Shown: positions 54,704-64,000 of the stretch, piece after piece | Layout: each line of letters opens with the position of its first letter | Position numbering within the stretch: the first letter of the stretch is position 1 | DNA from: Acidobacteriota bacterium | GTDB taxonomy: Bacteria; Acidobacteriota; JAAYUB01 | Assembly (NCBI GenBank): GCA_029565065.1 | Contig: JAKQOW010000051.1 | Coordinates: 62,001 to 126,000 of the forward strand | DNA length: 64,000 nt | Reading direction: 5' to 3' | Made by a program: the position numbers and the translations under genes | Notes under the pieces: model-generated | The model's input: only the letters and a program-made list of their open reading frames with translations | The model's database searches: none | What the model was told of the DNA's origin: nothing

Positions 54704-56272
54704 ATGAAGACATTCGGACGCACGCTGCGATCTGTCCGAAGCCGGCACTTGTTTCTCTTCCTGCTGCCGGCCTTGCTGTGCGGTGCCTGCCGGTCGGTTT
54801 TCTCCGCCCCGCCCAACCGTTCGTGCGAGGGCGTCAGAGGCGTCAACATCTTCCTGGTGGACAACTCACGTTCCGTCCCCCGCATTGATGCGAATGTGGA
54901 GCGCGCCCAGGTTCTGCGCGAGTTGATGAGTCTGCTCCAGGGCTACGAGAACCGGTTGATTCTCTTCGGCGGTCGTTCGGAAATCGACGTGGATGTGCCG
55001 GACCGCTACGTGAACGACGGCTGGCATACCGATTTCTATTACGGTTTCAAAGCCGCAGTCGAGATCCGTCGGGAATACTCGCCGGAATGCGACGTCAAGT
55101 TTATCTTGATCACAGACGGCCTTCTGGACGCCTTCCCCGAGGATTACCCGGACGAGCGGTTTGAACTCAAGCTTCAGGCCCAATCCTACGCCCGTGGGCA
55201 GACATATCAGTTACTGGAGCGCGAACGGGTCCCAACCTACATCATTCTCCTTGGTGACCAGTACGATCCTCACCTGATTGAACAGTTTTCCATCAAAGCC
55301 AACGGCTTGGCCCGAGCCAACCCGTTGGTGGAAAAAGCATCCGCGTTCTTAAAAAACAACGGCTTCCTGTTGAAGCGATTCGTGTACCGGATCGAGCCTG
55401 AGGCCGGCCTGCCCGAAGTCAAGCAGATTGTCCAGGAGATCGCTGCCAAGGACGCGCCGAAGGTGGAGTTCGCCTTGCTCTTCCTGCTTCTGGTTGCGGT
55501 GATCGTTCTCGTGATCCTCGCCATCCGCAGCTTCCCGGCTCCGGGCGATAAGGAGATCATTGACCTGACCGACGGCGCACCGGTGCTGATCGGCGCCGAT
55601 CAGCCGGTGCAGATGTTGTTGTCCACCCCACGGCGGGCCTCCCGGCACGGCTTGCAGCCGGTCATCGCCACGTCGGCCGCTGTTGCCAGTGTCAGCTACC
55701 AGCGCCGGATCTTCGACTTCACGTCACGCGGCCTCCGGAACGTCCAGAAGCTGTCACCCATCTATCGGCAGTTGCTGGACATGGACGTTCGGGACCTGGG
55801 TCGCCACCTGGAGCGGCTGGAGCGCAGCGGAACCGACGACGAGATCATCGCCGCGACTGACTTGAAGTATTACTGTTCCAACATGGACGTCGACCACATT
55901 AAAAACATCCTTCGGGCGCGGGAAATGGAGCGGATGGACATCGACGCCAAAGAATTCCTGATGGCCAAGGTATACGTTTCGCTAGCCCCCGACTTGGTTC
56001 AGGAGATGACGGAACAGCGGATCACGATCAGCATTCCGAACCGGAACATGATCCGGGCGCAACTCCAGGAAGGTCAATCGTACGACCTGGGAAGATACCG
56101 GGTCCGGGTGGTGGCCCTGCGCAAGGATTCACCCACCACGGCCCGTCTGGTGCTGGAGTACACTCGGATGCCGTCAACCCTGGGTTTGAAGCGGATCATA
56201 CCATCAGCCATCCAGCGGGTGATCCGCTGTCGCAAACCCATCACCGCGTTTTTCAACGCCCCCGGCGCCTGA
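54704..56272 (+). CDS. Membrane-anchored VWA-like protein
   Basis: A 522-residue protein I do not recognise as a whole. An N-terminal signal or lipoprotein-like segment (about 14-29) precedes a von Willebrand A-like domain (about 46-235): the MIDAS residues are Asp53, Ser55 and Ser57 (VDNSRS) and Asp138 (ILITDG). A membrane helix follows (254-275), then a cytoplasmic C-terminus of about 245 residues with no family I know. No good ribosome-binding site precedes the ATG; a TTG 13 codons earlier is an alternative. It lies 172 bases upstream of a MacA-like adaptor gene. Confidence 0.72.
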   Translation: MKTFGRTLRSVRSRHLFLFLLPALLCGACRSVFSAPPNRSCEGVRGVNIFLVDNSRSVPRIDANVERAQVLRELMSLLQGYENRLILFGGRSEIDVDVPDRYVNDGWHTDFYYGFKAAVEIRREYSPECDVKFILITDGLLDAFPEDYPDERFELKLQAQSYARGQTYQLLERERVPTYIILLGDQYDPHLIEQFSIKANGLARANPLVEKASAFLKNNGFLLKRFVYRIEPEAGLPEVKQIVQEIAAKDAPKVEFALLFLLLVAVIVLVILAIRSFPAPGDKEIIDLTDGAPVLIGADQPVQMLLSTPRRASRHGLQPVIATSAAVASVSYQRRIFDFTSRGLRNVQKLSPIYRQLLDMDVRDLGRHLERLERSGTDDEIIAATDLKYYCSNMDVDHIKNILRAREMERMDIDAKEFLMAKVYVSLAPDLVQEMTEQRITISIPNRNMIRAQLQEGQSYDLGRYRVRVVALRKDSPTTARLVLEYTRMPSTLGLKRIIPSAIQRVIRCRKPITAFFNAPGA

Positions 56273-56325
56273 TCCCGGGATATCAATTCCCAGCCGGCCA
56301 AACAGTTCCCAGAGAATTGCGACCC

Positions 56326-56343
56326 GGACCGGACGACCGGTCC
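56326..56343. other. Perfect hairpin between the VWA and adaptor genes
   Basis: GGACCGG, a 4-base loop (ACGA) and CCGGTCC. No T run follows, so it is not a standard intrinsic terminator; it could be a processing or stabilising structure, or a protein-binding palindrome. The rest of the 56273-56444 gap has no gene. Confidence 0.35.
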
Positions 56344-56444
56344 GAACAGATTTCAGAACGTGCGGATTCACCAAACTGACGAACATGAAACTTTTCCGGG
56401 TGTTCCGCCGTACTAGTCTCAGACCGAAAACAGGCGGAGGATCC

Positions 56445-57920
56445 ATGGACAAGAAGAAAAAGCGCGCCATGTGGTGGATTGCGGGCGGGGTCGCGCTCGT
56501 CGTCATTATCATCGTCATCCTGCTGCTGGCGTTCAAAAGCAACGGCCGCCCCATTGTCGAAGCCGACCAGGTGCAGCTTGCGGACAAATTGACCGCTATC
56601 GTCACCGCTTCCGGGGAAATCAAACCGAAGAACTACGTGGACCTCCAGTCGGAGATCACCGGTGTCATTCAGGAGCTGTACGTCAAGGAGGGCGATTCGG
56701 TGCGCAAGGGCGACGTACTCCTGAAGATCGACCCGTTCCAGACCGAAGCCGACGCCCGCTCGGCGGAATTTCAGTACCGCGCCACGGAAGAAGAGGCCCG
56801 CAACACCAAGCACCAGATCGACGAGGCCAAGCTCAACCTGCGCATCACGGAAGCCAACCTTCAGAGCGCCCGGGCTGAGCTGGACCAGGCCCAGATCAAT
56901 CTGGAGCACGAAGCCTCTCTCTTCAAGCGCAAACAGCAACTCCACGAGGACAACCTGGTGTCCCGCGAGGAATACGACCTGGCTCGATCCAGCTTCCGAT
57001 TGGCGGAAAGCCGCGTTGAAGCGGCCAAAGCCCGGCTCAGCGAACTGGAGACGCGGATCGAGGTGTCCAAGGTCAACATCGAGCAGATGGAGACCAGCTA
57101 CCAGGCCGCGGCCAGCCGGGTGGGCCAGTTTCAGGCCATGCTGGATCGGGCCCGCGATCTGCTGAACAAGACCGTTCTGACCTCCCCGCTCACCGGCGTG
57201 ATCACCAAACTGGAAGTCGAGAAAGGCGAACGCGCCGTGCCGGGCATGATGTTCAATCCCTCCGCCACCCTGATGACCATCGCGGATCTGTCCGTGATCG
57301 AAACCGAGGTCAAGGTCGACGAGACCGATATCGTCAACGTCAAGCTCAACCAGCCGGTGATCGTGAAGGTGGATGCGCTGCCCGATCGTCCGCTCAAGGG
57401 CCACGTCACCGAGATCGGCAACAGCGCCATCACCACGGGAACCACCACCACGACTGACCAGGCCAAAGATTTCAAGGTGGTGGTCCAGTTGGACAATCCG
57501 CCTGTCCAGCTTCGACCGGGCTTGTCCGCCACCGCGGAAATCACCACCGCGGTCAAGGAAAACATCCTGGCCATCCCCCTTCAGGCGGTGGTGATGCGCG
57601 AGGTGGAGCTGGATGGCATCGGCGGTGTTGTCCACCCGTGGCAGAAGAAGGATGCCAAAAAGGAGAATGACGCCAAAAAGCCGAAGCTTGTCGAGAAGCA
57701 GGGTGTGTTCAAGGTGGACAAGGAGAATCGGGTGGTCTTCGTCCTGGTGGAGACCGGCATCACCGGTGAAACCAAGATCGAGGTCCTCAAGGGCCTGACG
57801 GATCGCGACGAGATCGTCGTCGGCAGTTTCAAGACGCTGCGCAACCTAAAGGATGGCGACTTTGTCCAGAAACGGCGACCGGGCACCGGCCCGGCCCGCG
57901 AAGAGGAGCAGGGCTCATGA
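56445..57920 (+). CDS. MacA/HlyD-type periplasmic adaptor
   Basis: A 491-residue membrane-fusion protein. One N-terminal helix (8-30) anchors it in the inner membrane. The lipoyl half-motif around [23 protein letters not shown], a long alpha-helical hairpin (about 105-235, for example [21 protein letters not shown]) and the beta-barrel and second lipoyl half ([16 protein letters not shown]) follow in MFP order. A charged insert near 400-425 ([14 protein letters not shown]) is unusual. The stop overlaps the ATPase start (ATGA). It should bridge an ABC exporter to an outer-membrane channel. Confidence 0.9.
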   Translation: MDKKKKRAMWWIAGGVALVVIIIVILLLAFKSNGRPIVEADQVQLADKLTAIVTASGEIKPKNYVDLQSEITGVIQELYVKEGDSVRKGDVLLKIDPFQTEADARSAEFQYRATEEEARNTKHQIDEAKLNLRITEANLQSARAELDQAQINLEHEASLFKRKQQLHEDNLVSREEYDLARSSFRLAESRVEAAKARLSELETRIEVSKVNIEQMETSYQAAASRVGQFQAMLDRARDLLNKTVLTSPLTGVITKLEVEKGERAVPGMMFNPSATLMTIADLSVIETEVKVDETDIVNVKLNQPVIVKVDALPDRPLKGHVTEIGNSAITTGTTTTTDQAKDFKVVVQLDNPPVQLRPGLSATAEITTAVKENILAIPLQAVVMREVELDGIGGVVHPWQKKDAKKENDAKKPKLVEKQGVFKVDKENRVVFVLVETGITGETKIEVLKGLTDRDEIVVGSFKTLRNLKDGDFVQKRRPGTGPAREEEQGS

Positions 57921-58648
57921 GCCAGGCCAACCACATCACCATCAAGACCGAGGAACTCTGGAAAACGTACAGCATGGGCACGGTGGAGATCCAGGCGCTC
58001 CGCGGGGTGGACTTTGAGGTCAAGCGCAGCGAGTTCGTGGCGATCATGGGACCCTCCGGATCCGGCAAATCCACGCTGATGAACCTCATCGGATGTCTGG
58101 ACACACCGTCCAAGGGCAACTACTTCCTCAACGGACAGCTGGTCAGCCAGCTCGACGACAACGAGCTGGCCCAGATCCGGAACAAGGAAATCGGATTCGT
58201 CTTCCAGACCTTCAACCTGCTGGCCCGCTCCACGGCCTTGCAGAACGTCGAGCTGCCCCTCATCTACAGCGGCATACCGGCAAAAAAACGGCGCGAGATG
58301 GCCGAATCCGCCCTGCAGAACGTGGAACTGGCCGACCGGATGAGCCACCGGCCCAACGAACTTTCCGGCGGCCAGCGCCAGCGCGTGGCGATCGCCCGGG
58401 CGCTGGTCAATACCCCCTCCATCTTGCTCGCCGACGAGCCGACGGGCAACCTGGATTCCAAAACCGGCGATGAGATTCTGAGTCTGTTCCATCGGCTGCA
58501 TGAGCGTGGCAACACCATCATCCTGGTCACTCACGAGCGGGACGTGGCCGCGCACGCCCAGCGCGTCATCCACCTGCGCGACGGCCTCATCGAATTCGAG
58601 GAGATCAACCCTCCGTTCGTCGCCGCCGCTCCCCAGGTGGTCTCCTGA
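57917..58648 (+). CDS. MacB/LolD-type ABC ATPase
   Basis: A 243-residue ATP-binding subunit with Walker [10 protein letters not shown], signature LSGGQRQR, Walker [13 protein letters not shown] and the H-loop VTHERD. The sequence class is that of MacB, LolD and FtsE ATPases. MacB-type exporters need an FtsX-like permease; none follows. It is coupled to the adaptor gene by an ATGA overlap, so both serve one exporter whose membrane subunit must lie elsewhere. Confidence 0.92.
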   Translation: MSQANHITIKTEELWKTYSMGTVEIQALRGVDFEVKRSEFVAIMGPSGSGKSTLMNLIGCLDTPSKGNYFLNGQLVSQLDDNELAQIRNKEIGFVFQTFNLLARSTALQNVELPLIYSGIPAKKRREMAESALQNVELADRMSHRPNELSGGQRQRVAIARALVNTPSILLADEPTGNLDSKTGDEILSLFHRLHERGNTIILVTHERDVAAHAQRVIHLRDGLIEFEEINPPFVAAAPQVVS

Positions 58649-58864
58649 AACGATTGGCGGCATCCGGGCGCGCCGGCCCGACCGCCAGCCCGTTTGCCGG
58701 ACGGGCAGCCGGGCCAGGATCCGGTGTGAGCGGATCATCCAGCGGGAAAAACCGTTTCCGTTACTCGGCTCGATGAGACCATCGCCGGGGATGAGTATCT
58801 TACCCAAGTGTCAGCGGCTAGCGGCGGGACGGCGCGGACAACACATTCGAATTCAGGGGGATTC

Positions 58865-59641
58865 GTGAAACGAACGTTGATCGCCTGCGGATTTGGCGTT
58901 GCCTTGGTTTGCGCAGCCTGGGCCGCGGATTTCTGGCTGCAGAAACCCTACACCCAATGGCGTGAGAGCGAAGCGCGCCAGATCCTTACCCGCTCGCCCT
59001 GGACCTATGTGTACCAGTGGGGGTACATCGGCAACATTCAACAAAACATCGCGGGCACGGGTGATTCGGAACGTGAATTTATAGTCATCATCCGGGCCCA
59101 CCTGTTCTCGGCGCGGGCGGTGCGCCAAGCCTACGTTGCGCTGATCGCCCGGGGCGATCAAGACCGATTTGCACGCTATCGGGATATAGCGACTCGGGAC
59201 TACCCCGACGAGATCGTCGTGTCGCTCACTGTCGATTCCAAACCCAAGGGAGTCTCGGCTGTGTTTGATGTCGAGCGCGCGCTGCACAACCTCAGCCTGC
59301 CCGAGCTGCGCTCGAACACCTTCCTGGCCACCAACTCCGGCAAGAAAGTGTATATCAAGGATTATATCGCCCCGACACCGGACGGCTCCGGGGCCAAGTT
59401 CATTTTTCCTCGCTTTGCCGACGACGGGGTGCCTCTCGTCACGCGCGACGACAAAACCCTTCGTTTTCAAACCATCAAGATCAAGATCAAGAGCCTGAGC
59501 GACCTGGAAGAGGACGAAAACCGGCCCTCGGAAAATGTAGCCTATGTCCTCAGCACTCGCACGCTGATTCAGAACGAGCTGGAGATCGACGCCACGTTCC
59601 AGATCGACAAGCTCCTGTTGAGCAATCGCCTGGATTTCTGA
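58865..59641 (+). CDS. Exported protein of unknown function
   Basis: A 258-residue protein with a signal peptide (KRTLIACGFGVALVCAAWA). The mature start has WLQKPYTQWRESEARQILTRSPW; a W-x-x-x-E-A-x-x-I/L-x-x-SPW pattern that I recall from uncharacterised exported proteins of Acidobacteriota-like genomes. The rest is alpha/beta without recognisable catalytic motifs. The GTG at 58865 is chosen because AGGGGG lies 5 bases upstream. It lies 216 bases past the ATPase gene, so a shared operon is not certain. Confidence 0.65.
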   Translation: MKRTLIACGFGVALVCAAWAADFWLQKPYTQWRESEARQILTRSPWTYVYQWGYIGNIQQNIAGTGDSEREFIVIIRAHLFSARAVRQAYVALIARGDQDRFARYRDIATRDYPDEIVVSLTVDSKPKGVSAVFDVERALHNLSLPELRSNTFLATNSGKKVYIKDYIAPTPDGSGAKFIFPRFADDGVPLVTRDDKTLRFQTIKIKIKSLSDLEEDENRPSENVAYVLSTRTLIQNELEIDATFQIDKLLLSNRLDF

Positions 59642-59765
59642 CCGCTCCCGTCCCGGGCGGATTGTCTTCGGCCCACGCTTCATCTACAATGAACGCAGCG
59701 CACCGATGATCGATGCCGGCATCCGCGTCGCGAGCCGGCGGGTGGCGGCGACACGTGGAGGCCCC

Positions 59766-60464
59766 ATGTCCGAGCGTCCCCGGATTCTGCTGGTTGAGGA
59801 CGAGAAGTCCATTGCCGACATCTTGCTCTACGCCCTGGACACTGACGGGTTCAGAACCAGCTGGGTGAGCACGGGCGCTGAAGCCCTCGCGGCGCTGGAG
59901 CGCGATCCGATCGATTTGACCATCGTGGACATCGGACTGCCTGACCTGAGCGGTTTCGAGCTGTTCGCGGAAATCCGCCGGCACCATCCGATCCCGATCA
60001 TCTTTCTCACCGCGCGCGGCAGCGAGGTCGACCGCGTCTCCGGCCTGGAGATGGGCGCCGACGATTACGTGGTCAAACCGTTCAGCCCGCGGGAGGTGGC
60101 CGCGCGGGTGCGGGCGGTGCTCCGGCGGGGGCAGCGGCCGGCCGTTGGGCCACCGGCCGAGCCCCGGCAGCCGCTCCCGTTCACCGTGGACCCCCAGCGG
60201 CGAACAATCAGCTACTTCGGCCATGCACTGGAGCTGTCGCGGTACGAATATCGCATCCTGGAAAAACTCATCGAGCATCCCGGCTGGGTGTTTTCCCGTG
60301 AGCGACTGATGGAACTCGTCTGGGAATGCCCGGAGATGAGCCTTGACCGCACGGTCGACACCCACATCAAGACCCTGCGCGCCAAACTCCGAGAGGTTCG
60401 CCCCGAACCCGACCCCATTGTGACGCACCGGGGGGTGGGGTATGCGTTGCGGGAGGACTGGTGA
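59766..60464 (+). CDS. creB: OmpR/PhoB-type response regulator, CreB-like
   Basis: A 232-residue two-component regulator: receiver domain 1-120 with phospho-acceptor Asp in IVDIGLPDLSG, Thr in FLTARG and Lys in VVKPFSP, then a winged-helix DNA-binding domain about 130-230 with LSRYEYRILEKLIEHPG and VDTHIKTLRAKL. Together with the CreC-like kinase that overlaps its end it resembles CreBC, which responds to carbon metabolism and peptidoglycan stress in proteobacteria. GGAGG precedes the ATG at 59766. Confidence 0.88.
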   Translation: MSERPRILLVEDEKSIADILLYALDTDGFRTSWVSTGAEALAALERDPIDLTIVDIGLPDLSGFELFAEIRRHHPIPIIFLTARGSEVDRVSGLEMGADDYVVKPFSPREVAARVRAVLRRGQRPAVGPPAEPRQPLPFTVDPQRRTISYFGHALELSRYEYRILEKLIEHPGWVFSRERLMELVWECPEMSLDRTVDTHIKTLRAKLREVRPEPDPIVTHRGVGYALREDW

Positions 60465-61903
60465 GCATCCGCCTGCGGATCTTCCTCGGGTTTTGTCTTG
60501 CGATCATCGCCGGCTTTCTGGCCTTGAGCCTGTGGATCACAGAGGACATCCGGCTACAGCCGCTGAAATCCACGGAAGAGGCCATGGTGGATACGGCCAA
60601 CATCCTGGCGGCCGGCCTGGAGGATCATCTCAGGGAAGAGCGCCCCGACGTCATGGATCTCCGCGCCGCCATGGATCGGGCGCTCCAGCGAAAGCTTGAC
60701 GCGCGCTTGTATCAACTCGAAAAGCAAGCGGTGACAACCCGCGTGTACGTCACCGACGCGCGCGGCATCGTGATCTACGACTCACACGGCGGGGCCGACG
60801 AAGGCAAGGACTACTCCCGCTGGAACGATGTCTACCTGACTTTGCGCGGACGGTACGGTGCTCGGGCCACGCGGGGAAACGCTAAGGATTTCTATTCCAC
60901 CGTGCTCTACGTGGCGGCACCGGTTAACGCCGGCGGCCGGCTGGCCGGTGTGCTCACCGTGGCCAAGCCAGTGAACAGCGTCAAGGTGTTCATCACCGAG
61001 ATCACCCGCAAAATCGCCCTGGCGGCGGTGGTCTCTTTTCTGGCGGCCGCGGTGTTGAGTTTCATCGTCTCCACGTGGATCACCCGCCCGCTTGACCGCC
61101 TGGCCGGGTATGCCCAGTCTGTCCGCGACGGACGGCGCGCCAGTCTGCCCCCGCTGGGCAGCAGTGAAATCCGCACTCTGGGCCAGGCCTTCGAGCAGAT
61201 GCGCGATACTCTCGAGGGTAAACAGTACGTGGAGCAGTACGTTCAGACACTGACCCACGAGATCAAGGCGCCCTTGTCTTCCATCCGGGGCGCCGCCGAA
61301 CTTCTGCAAGAGGAGCCGCCACCAGAGGCCCGCCGCCGCTTCGCCGCCACCATCGCCGATGCCGCCACCCGGATTCAGCGGTTGGTGGACCGCCTGTTGG
61401 ATCTGACCGCGCTGGAGAGCCGCAAGGGTCTGGTGCAGGTGGAATCCGTCAGCCTGCATGAGTTGGTGGATGACATCGCGGCAACGGTTGATCCCCAGCT
61501 CCAAGCCAAGGCAATCTCAACGAACCTGTCGCTTGCTCCGGACCTGGCCGTGCCCGGCGAGCGCTTTTTGCTCCGCAGCGCACTGGTCAACCTGATCCAG
61601 AACGCCATCGACTTCACCCCGGTCGGGGGCAGCATCCGGGTTGCTGCGGTTGCGGAGATCGGAATGGCTGTGATCACGGTTCACGACAATGGCCCGGGCA
61701 TTCCGGACTATGCGCTGGATCGTGTGTTCGAACGCTTCTACTCGCTGCCCCGTCCAGACACGGGAGCCAAGAGCACCGGCCTCGGTTTGGCCCTGGTGCG
61801 CGAGGCGGTGACGCTTCATGGTGGAAGCATCGATCTGGCCAACCACCCGAATGGTGGCACGCTGGCGACCCTCCGTTTGCCGCTGGCGCCCCCCGCTGGA
61901 TGA
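60461..61903 (+). CDS. creC: Sensor histidine kinase, CreC-like
   Basis: A 480-residue membrane kinase. Helix 1 (about 7-27), a periplasmic sensor domain about 30-180 with the CreC-type stretch YVTDARGIVIYDS, helix 2 (about 183-205), a HAMP domain (about 206-255), the H-box LTHEIKAPLSSIRG, N-box LVNLIQNAIDF, and G-boxes HDNGPGIP and GLGLALVREAV. The GTG start overlaps the regulator stop by 4 bases (GTGA). The next gene in the same direction encodes a VIT/VWA protein, a plausible target. Confidence 0.88.
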   Translation: MSIRLRIFLGFCLAIIAGFLALSLWITEDIRLQPLKSTEEAMVDTANILAAGLEDHLREERPDVMDLRAAMDRALQRKLDARLYQLEKQAVTTRVYVTDARGIVIYDSHGGADEGKDYSRWNDVYLTLRGRYGARATRGNAKDFYSTVLYVAAPVNAGGRLAGVLTVAKPVNSVKVFITEITRKIALAAVVSFLAAAVLSFIVSTWITRPLDRLAGYAQSVRDGRRASLPPLGSSEIRTLGQAFEQMRDTLEGKQYVEQYVQTLTHEIKAPLSSIRGAAELLQEEPPPEARRRFAATIADAATRIQRLVDRLLDLTALESRKGLVQVESVSLHELVDDIAATVDPQLQAKAISTNLSLAPDLAVPGERFLLRSALVNLIQNAIDFTPVGGSIRVAAVAEIGMAVITVHDNGPGIPDYALDRVFERFYSLPRPDTGAKSTGLGLALVREAVTLHGGSIDLANHPNGGTLATLRLPLAPPAG

Positions 61904-62096
61904 TCCAAGCCAAGCATCTGCTTCGGTAGAGCCGTTGACCGGCGGTCCGGCGGTTTCGGTCGGACTGCGCCCGGCCACTCCTGCCGTGCTGCTGCTTCAC
62001 CGAAAATTCACCACAATCACCTGACCAGTTCAAACTTCGTTCACGCCGCGGCGGGATGCTCGAACCAGAAACGAATCCATCCGTTGGGAGGTCGCC

Positions 62097-64000
62097 ATGA
62101 ACATCCGCTCGCTGCTGGGGGTCCTGCTCCTCGTCAGTTGGGTGGTTGGCTCCGGCTCGGCTCAGGATGATCGAGATGCGAGCCAGAGTTTGTCCCCGTT
62201 TTTCTACGTCCAAAGCGACGATCCGTCCACCGACCGGCTACCGCTGAAGTCCACGGCGGTGGACGTGCACATCGCCGGCATCATCGCCGACGTCACCGTC
62301 ACCCAGACCTACCGGAACGAAGGGACACGGGCGCTGGAGGCGATATATATATTTCCCGCCTCCACCCGCGCCGCGGTGTACGCCATGACCATGACCGTTG
62401 GTGAGCGCACGATTGTCGCCCGAATCCGGGAGAAGCAACAGGCCCGCCATGAGTACGAAGCGGCCAAACGCAGCGGCCGGAGCGCCTCGCTGCTGGAGCA
62501 ACACCGCCCCAACGTCTTCCAGATGAATGTGGCCAACATCATGTCCGGGGACGAAATTCGGGTAGTTTTGGCCTATACGGAACTGCTCGTCCCCACAGAA
62601 GGGATCTACGAGTTTGTGTACCCGGTCGTGGTCGGACCGCGATACGTGGGCCAACCGTCATCCGACGCTCCGCCAGTCGAACACTGGACCGCCAACCCGT
62701 ACTTGCGTTCAGGAGAGCCGTCATCCTACGCGTTCACCATGAAGGTGCAGGTGGACGCTGGTTTGCCCATCCAAGAGATCCGGTGTGCCAGCCACGAAGT
62801 CACCATCGACTACCTGGGGACCGATCATGCCTCCATCGATCTGGTCCCGCACGAGCGGACCGGCGGTAACCGGTCGTTCATCCTGCAATATCAGCTGGCC
62901 GGCGACACCATCCAGTCCGGATTACTGCTGGCCCGAGGACCGGCGGAGAATTTCTTTCTCCTGACGCTGCAGCCGCCCCGTCGGATCACTCCGGCGGTCA
63001 TCACCCCGCGCGAGTACCTTTTTGTGCTGGACGTATCGGGATCCATGCACGGATTCCCGCTTGACACCGCCAAATCGCTGATGCGCCATTTGTTGGGTGG
63101 TTTGCGTTCATCGGATCGATTCAACGTCCTGTTGTTCGCCGGTGGCTCCCGACTCATGGCGGAGCGATCCGTCGCCGTCAATCCTGAAAACCTGGCCAGT
63201 GCCACCAGACTGATCGACGATCAGGCCGGCGGCGGCGGCACCGAGCTCGTGCCCGCATTGCGGCGGGCGCTGGAGCTGCCCGCTTACGAGGGTTGCTCAC
63301 GCAGCATCGTCGTGATCACCGACGGCTACGTGAACGTCGAAAACGATGCGTTCCGCCTGATCCGAAACAATCTGCATCAGGCCAATGTGTTTGCGTTCGG
63401 CATCGGCAGCGAGATCAACCGCTGGCTCATCGAAAGCTTGGCCCGGGCGGGCCTGGGCGAGCCATTCGCAGTCACCCGACCGTCAGAGGCCGCCGCCGTC
63501 AGCGCCCGGTTCGGCGAATACGTTCGGTCGCCGGTATTGACCCGGGTGGAGCTTGAATTCGCGGGATTCGACGCCTATGACATGGAGCCCCTTCGGGTGC
63601 CCGACCTCCTGGCGGAACGGCCCGTGACCGTGTTCGGCAAGTGGCGGGGCGACGCCGCCGGCGTGATCCGGATGACCGGCCTGGCCGCTGATCGTCCGTA
63701 CGAATCGACGCTGGCGGTGGATCGCTTCAAGACCGATGCGTCGCTGCCCGCACTGCGCAATCTGTGGGCACGCCACCGGATCGCCCAACTCGGGGACGAT
63801 TACACCCTGCAACCCACCGATTCGTTCCGGGAGGCGATCACCGATCTGGGTTTGCGGTATGCCCTGCTGACGCCGTTCACCTCTTTTGTGGCGGTTGATG
63901 AAGTCGTCCGAAGAAAAGACGGAGAGGTGCAGCAGGTTAAGCAGCCACTGCCCCTGCCCGAAGGCGTGGCAGATACGGCTGTCGGCGAATACGTGCCCAC
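62097..64000 (+). CDS. Secreted VIT and VWA domain protein, 3' end outside window
   Basis: At least 634 residues, still open at the last base. A signal peptide (MNIRSLLGVLLLVSWVVGSGSAQ) leads to a VIT domain (about 40-175: VTVTQTYRNEG, EYEAAKRSGRSASLLEQ, PNVFQMNVANI) and a VWA domain (about 300-480) with an intact MIDAS: DVSGS, GGGGTEL and ITDGY. A beta domain and the conserved LLTPFTSFVAVDE follow. In marine proteobacteria such proteins are sortase targets encoded near dedicated two-component genes; the C-terminal sorting signal, if any, is beyond the window. GGGAGG precedes the ATG. Confidence 0.9.
   Translation, partial: MNIRSLLGVLLLVSWVVGSGSAQDDRDASQSLSPFFYVQSDDPSTDRLPLKSTAVDVHIAGIIADVTVTQTYRNEGTRALEAIYIFPASTRAAVYAMTMTVGERTIVARIREKQQARHEYEAAKRSGRSASLLEQHRPNVFQMNVANIMSGDEIRVVLAYTELLVPTEGIYEFVYPVVVGPRYVGQPSSDAPPVEHWTANPYLRSGEPSSYAFTMKVQVDAGLPIQEIRCASHEVTIDYLGTDHASIDLVPHERTGGNRSFILQYQLAGDTIQSGLLLARGPAENFFLLTLQPPRRITPAVITPREYLFVLDVSGSMHGFPLDTAKSLMRHLLGGLRSSDRFNVLLFAGGSRLMAERSVAVNPENLASATRLIDDQAGGGGTELVPALRRALELPAYEGCSRSIVVITDGYVNVENDAFRLIRNNLHQANVFAFGIGSEINRWLIESLARAGLGEPFAVTRPSEAAAVSARFGEYVRSPVLTRVELEFAGFDAYDMEPLRVPDLLAERPVTVFGKWRGDAAGVIRMTGLAADRPYESTLAVDRFKTDASLPALRNLWARHRIAQLGDDYTLQPTDSFREAITDLGLRYALLTPFTSFVAVDEVVRRKDGEVQQVKQPLPLPEGVADTAVGEYVP

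Noticed and set aside
56326..56343. Intrinsic terminator after the VWA gene
   Set aside because: The stem is perfect but is followed by GAACAGA, not a T run.
1..64000. Mobile elements, integrases, toxin-antitoxin pairs, CRISPR arrays or defence genes
   Set aside because: No transposase, recombinase, repeat-spacer array or direct-repeat boundary was seen, including next to tRNA-Ser, which shows no attachment-site duplication.

Overview
The window is a dense, high-G+C (about two thirds by eye) bacterial chromosome segment with about 50 protein genes, one tRNA, no gene-free stretch over 300 bases and no phage, IS or CRISPR signature. Most genes are housekeeping: trp/aro biosynthesis, purF, hemW, nif3, trkAH, trpS, rsmD, rluD, sppA, ruvC, yebC, lepA, truB and pyk. 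Lipoprotein, OmpA-like, LolD/MacB-type and exported proteins point to a diderm. A dockerin-bearing secreted peptidase, a HEAT-repeat exported protein and VIT/VWA proteins would fit Acidobacteriota or a neighbouring phylum, but nothing here fixes the taxonomy.

Layout: 1-9.7 kb holds an FHA membrane protein (cut by the window edge), nif3, hemW, a threonine aldolase, purF, an MscS channel and three small metabolic or unknown genes. From 18.8 down to 9.8 kb, minus strand, lies an aromatic/tryptophan supraoperon: trpL leader, aroF, trpE, trpG, trpD, a trpC-trpF-trpB triple fusion, trpA and aroA. It has a near-consensus promoter, a 35-residue leader peptide rich in Trp codons, and mutually exclusive antiterminator and terminator hairpins, so it reads as a classical transcription attenuator. 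Next come trkAH, a zinc-ribbon membrane protein and tRNA-Ser(UGA).

From 22.4 to 27.5 kb a TrpXYZ-like ABC importer operon contains a tandem-domain binding protein and an unusual STAS-domain protein. It is divergent from trpS (27.6 kb), so the window carries two tryptophan loci: one for synthesis, one for probable uptake and tRNA charging. From 28.6 to 44 kb are rsmD, a LolA-like exported protein, ubiD, a HEAT-repeat protein, a DMT transporter, rluD, an M14 carboxypeptidase with P-domain and dockerin, sppA, ruvC, yebC, an MTA/MTI-type phosphorylase and lepA.

From 44 to 54.6 kb are a DUF502 protein, a polysaccharide deacetylase-like protein, an MTA/SAH deaminase, a LysM protein, an OmpA-like lipoprotein, truB, an M20 peptidase, a DUF362 ferredoxin-like protein and pyk. 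The last 10 kb holds a membrane VWA protein, a MacA-like adaptor with its ATPase but no adjacent permease, an unknown exported protein, a CreBC-like two-component system and a VIT/VWA protein cut by the window end. Start sites were chosen from Shine-Dalgarno spacing and family alignment recalled from memory; no searches were run.
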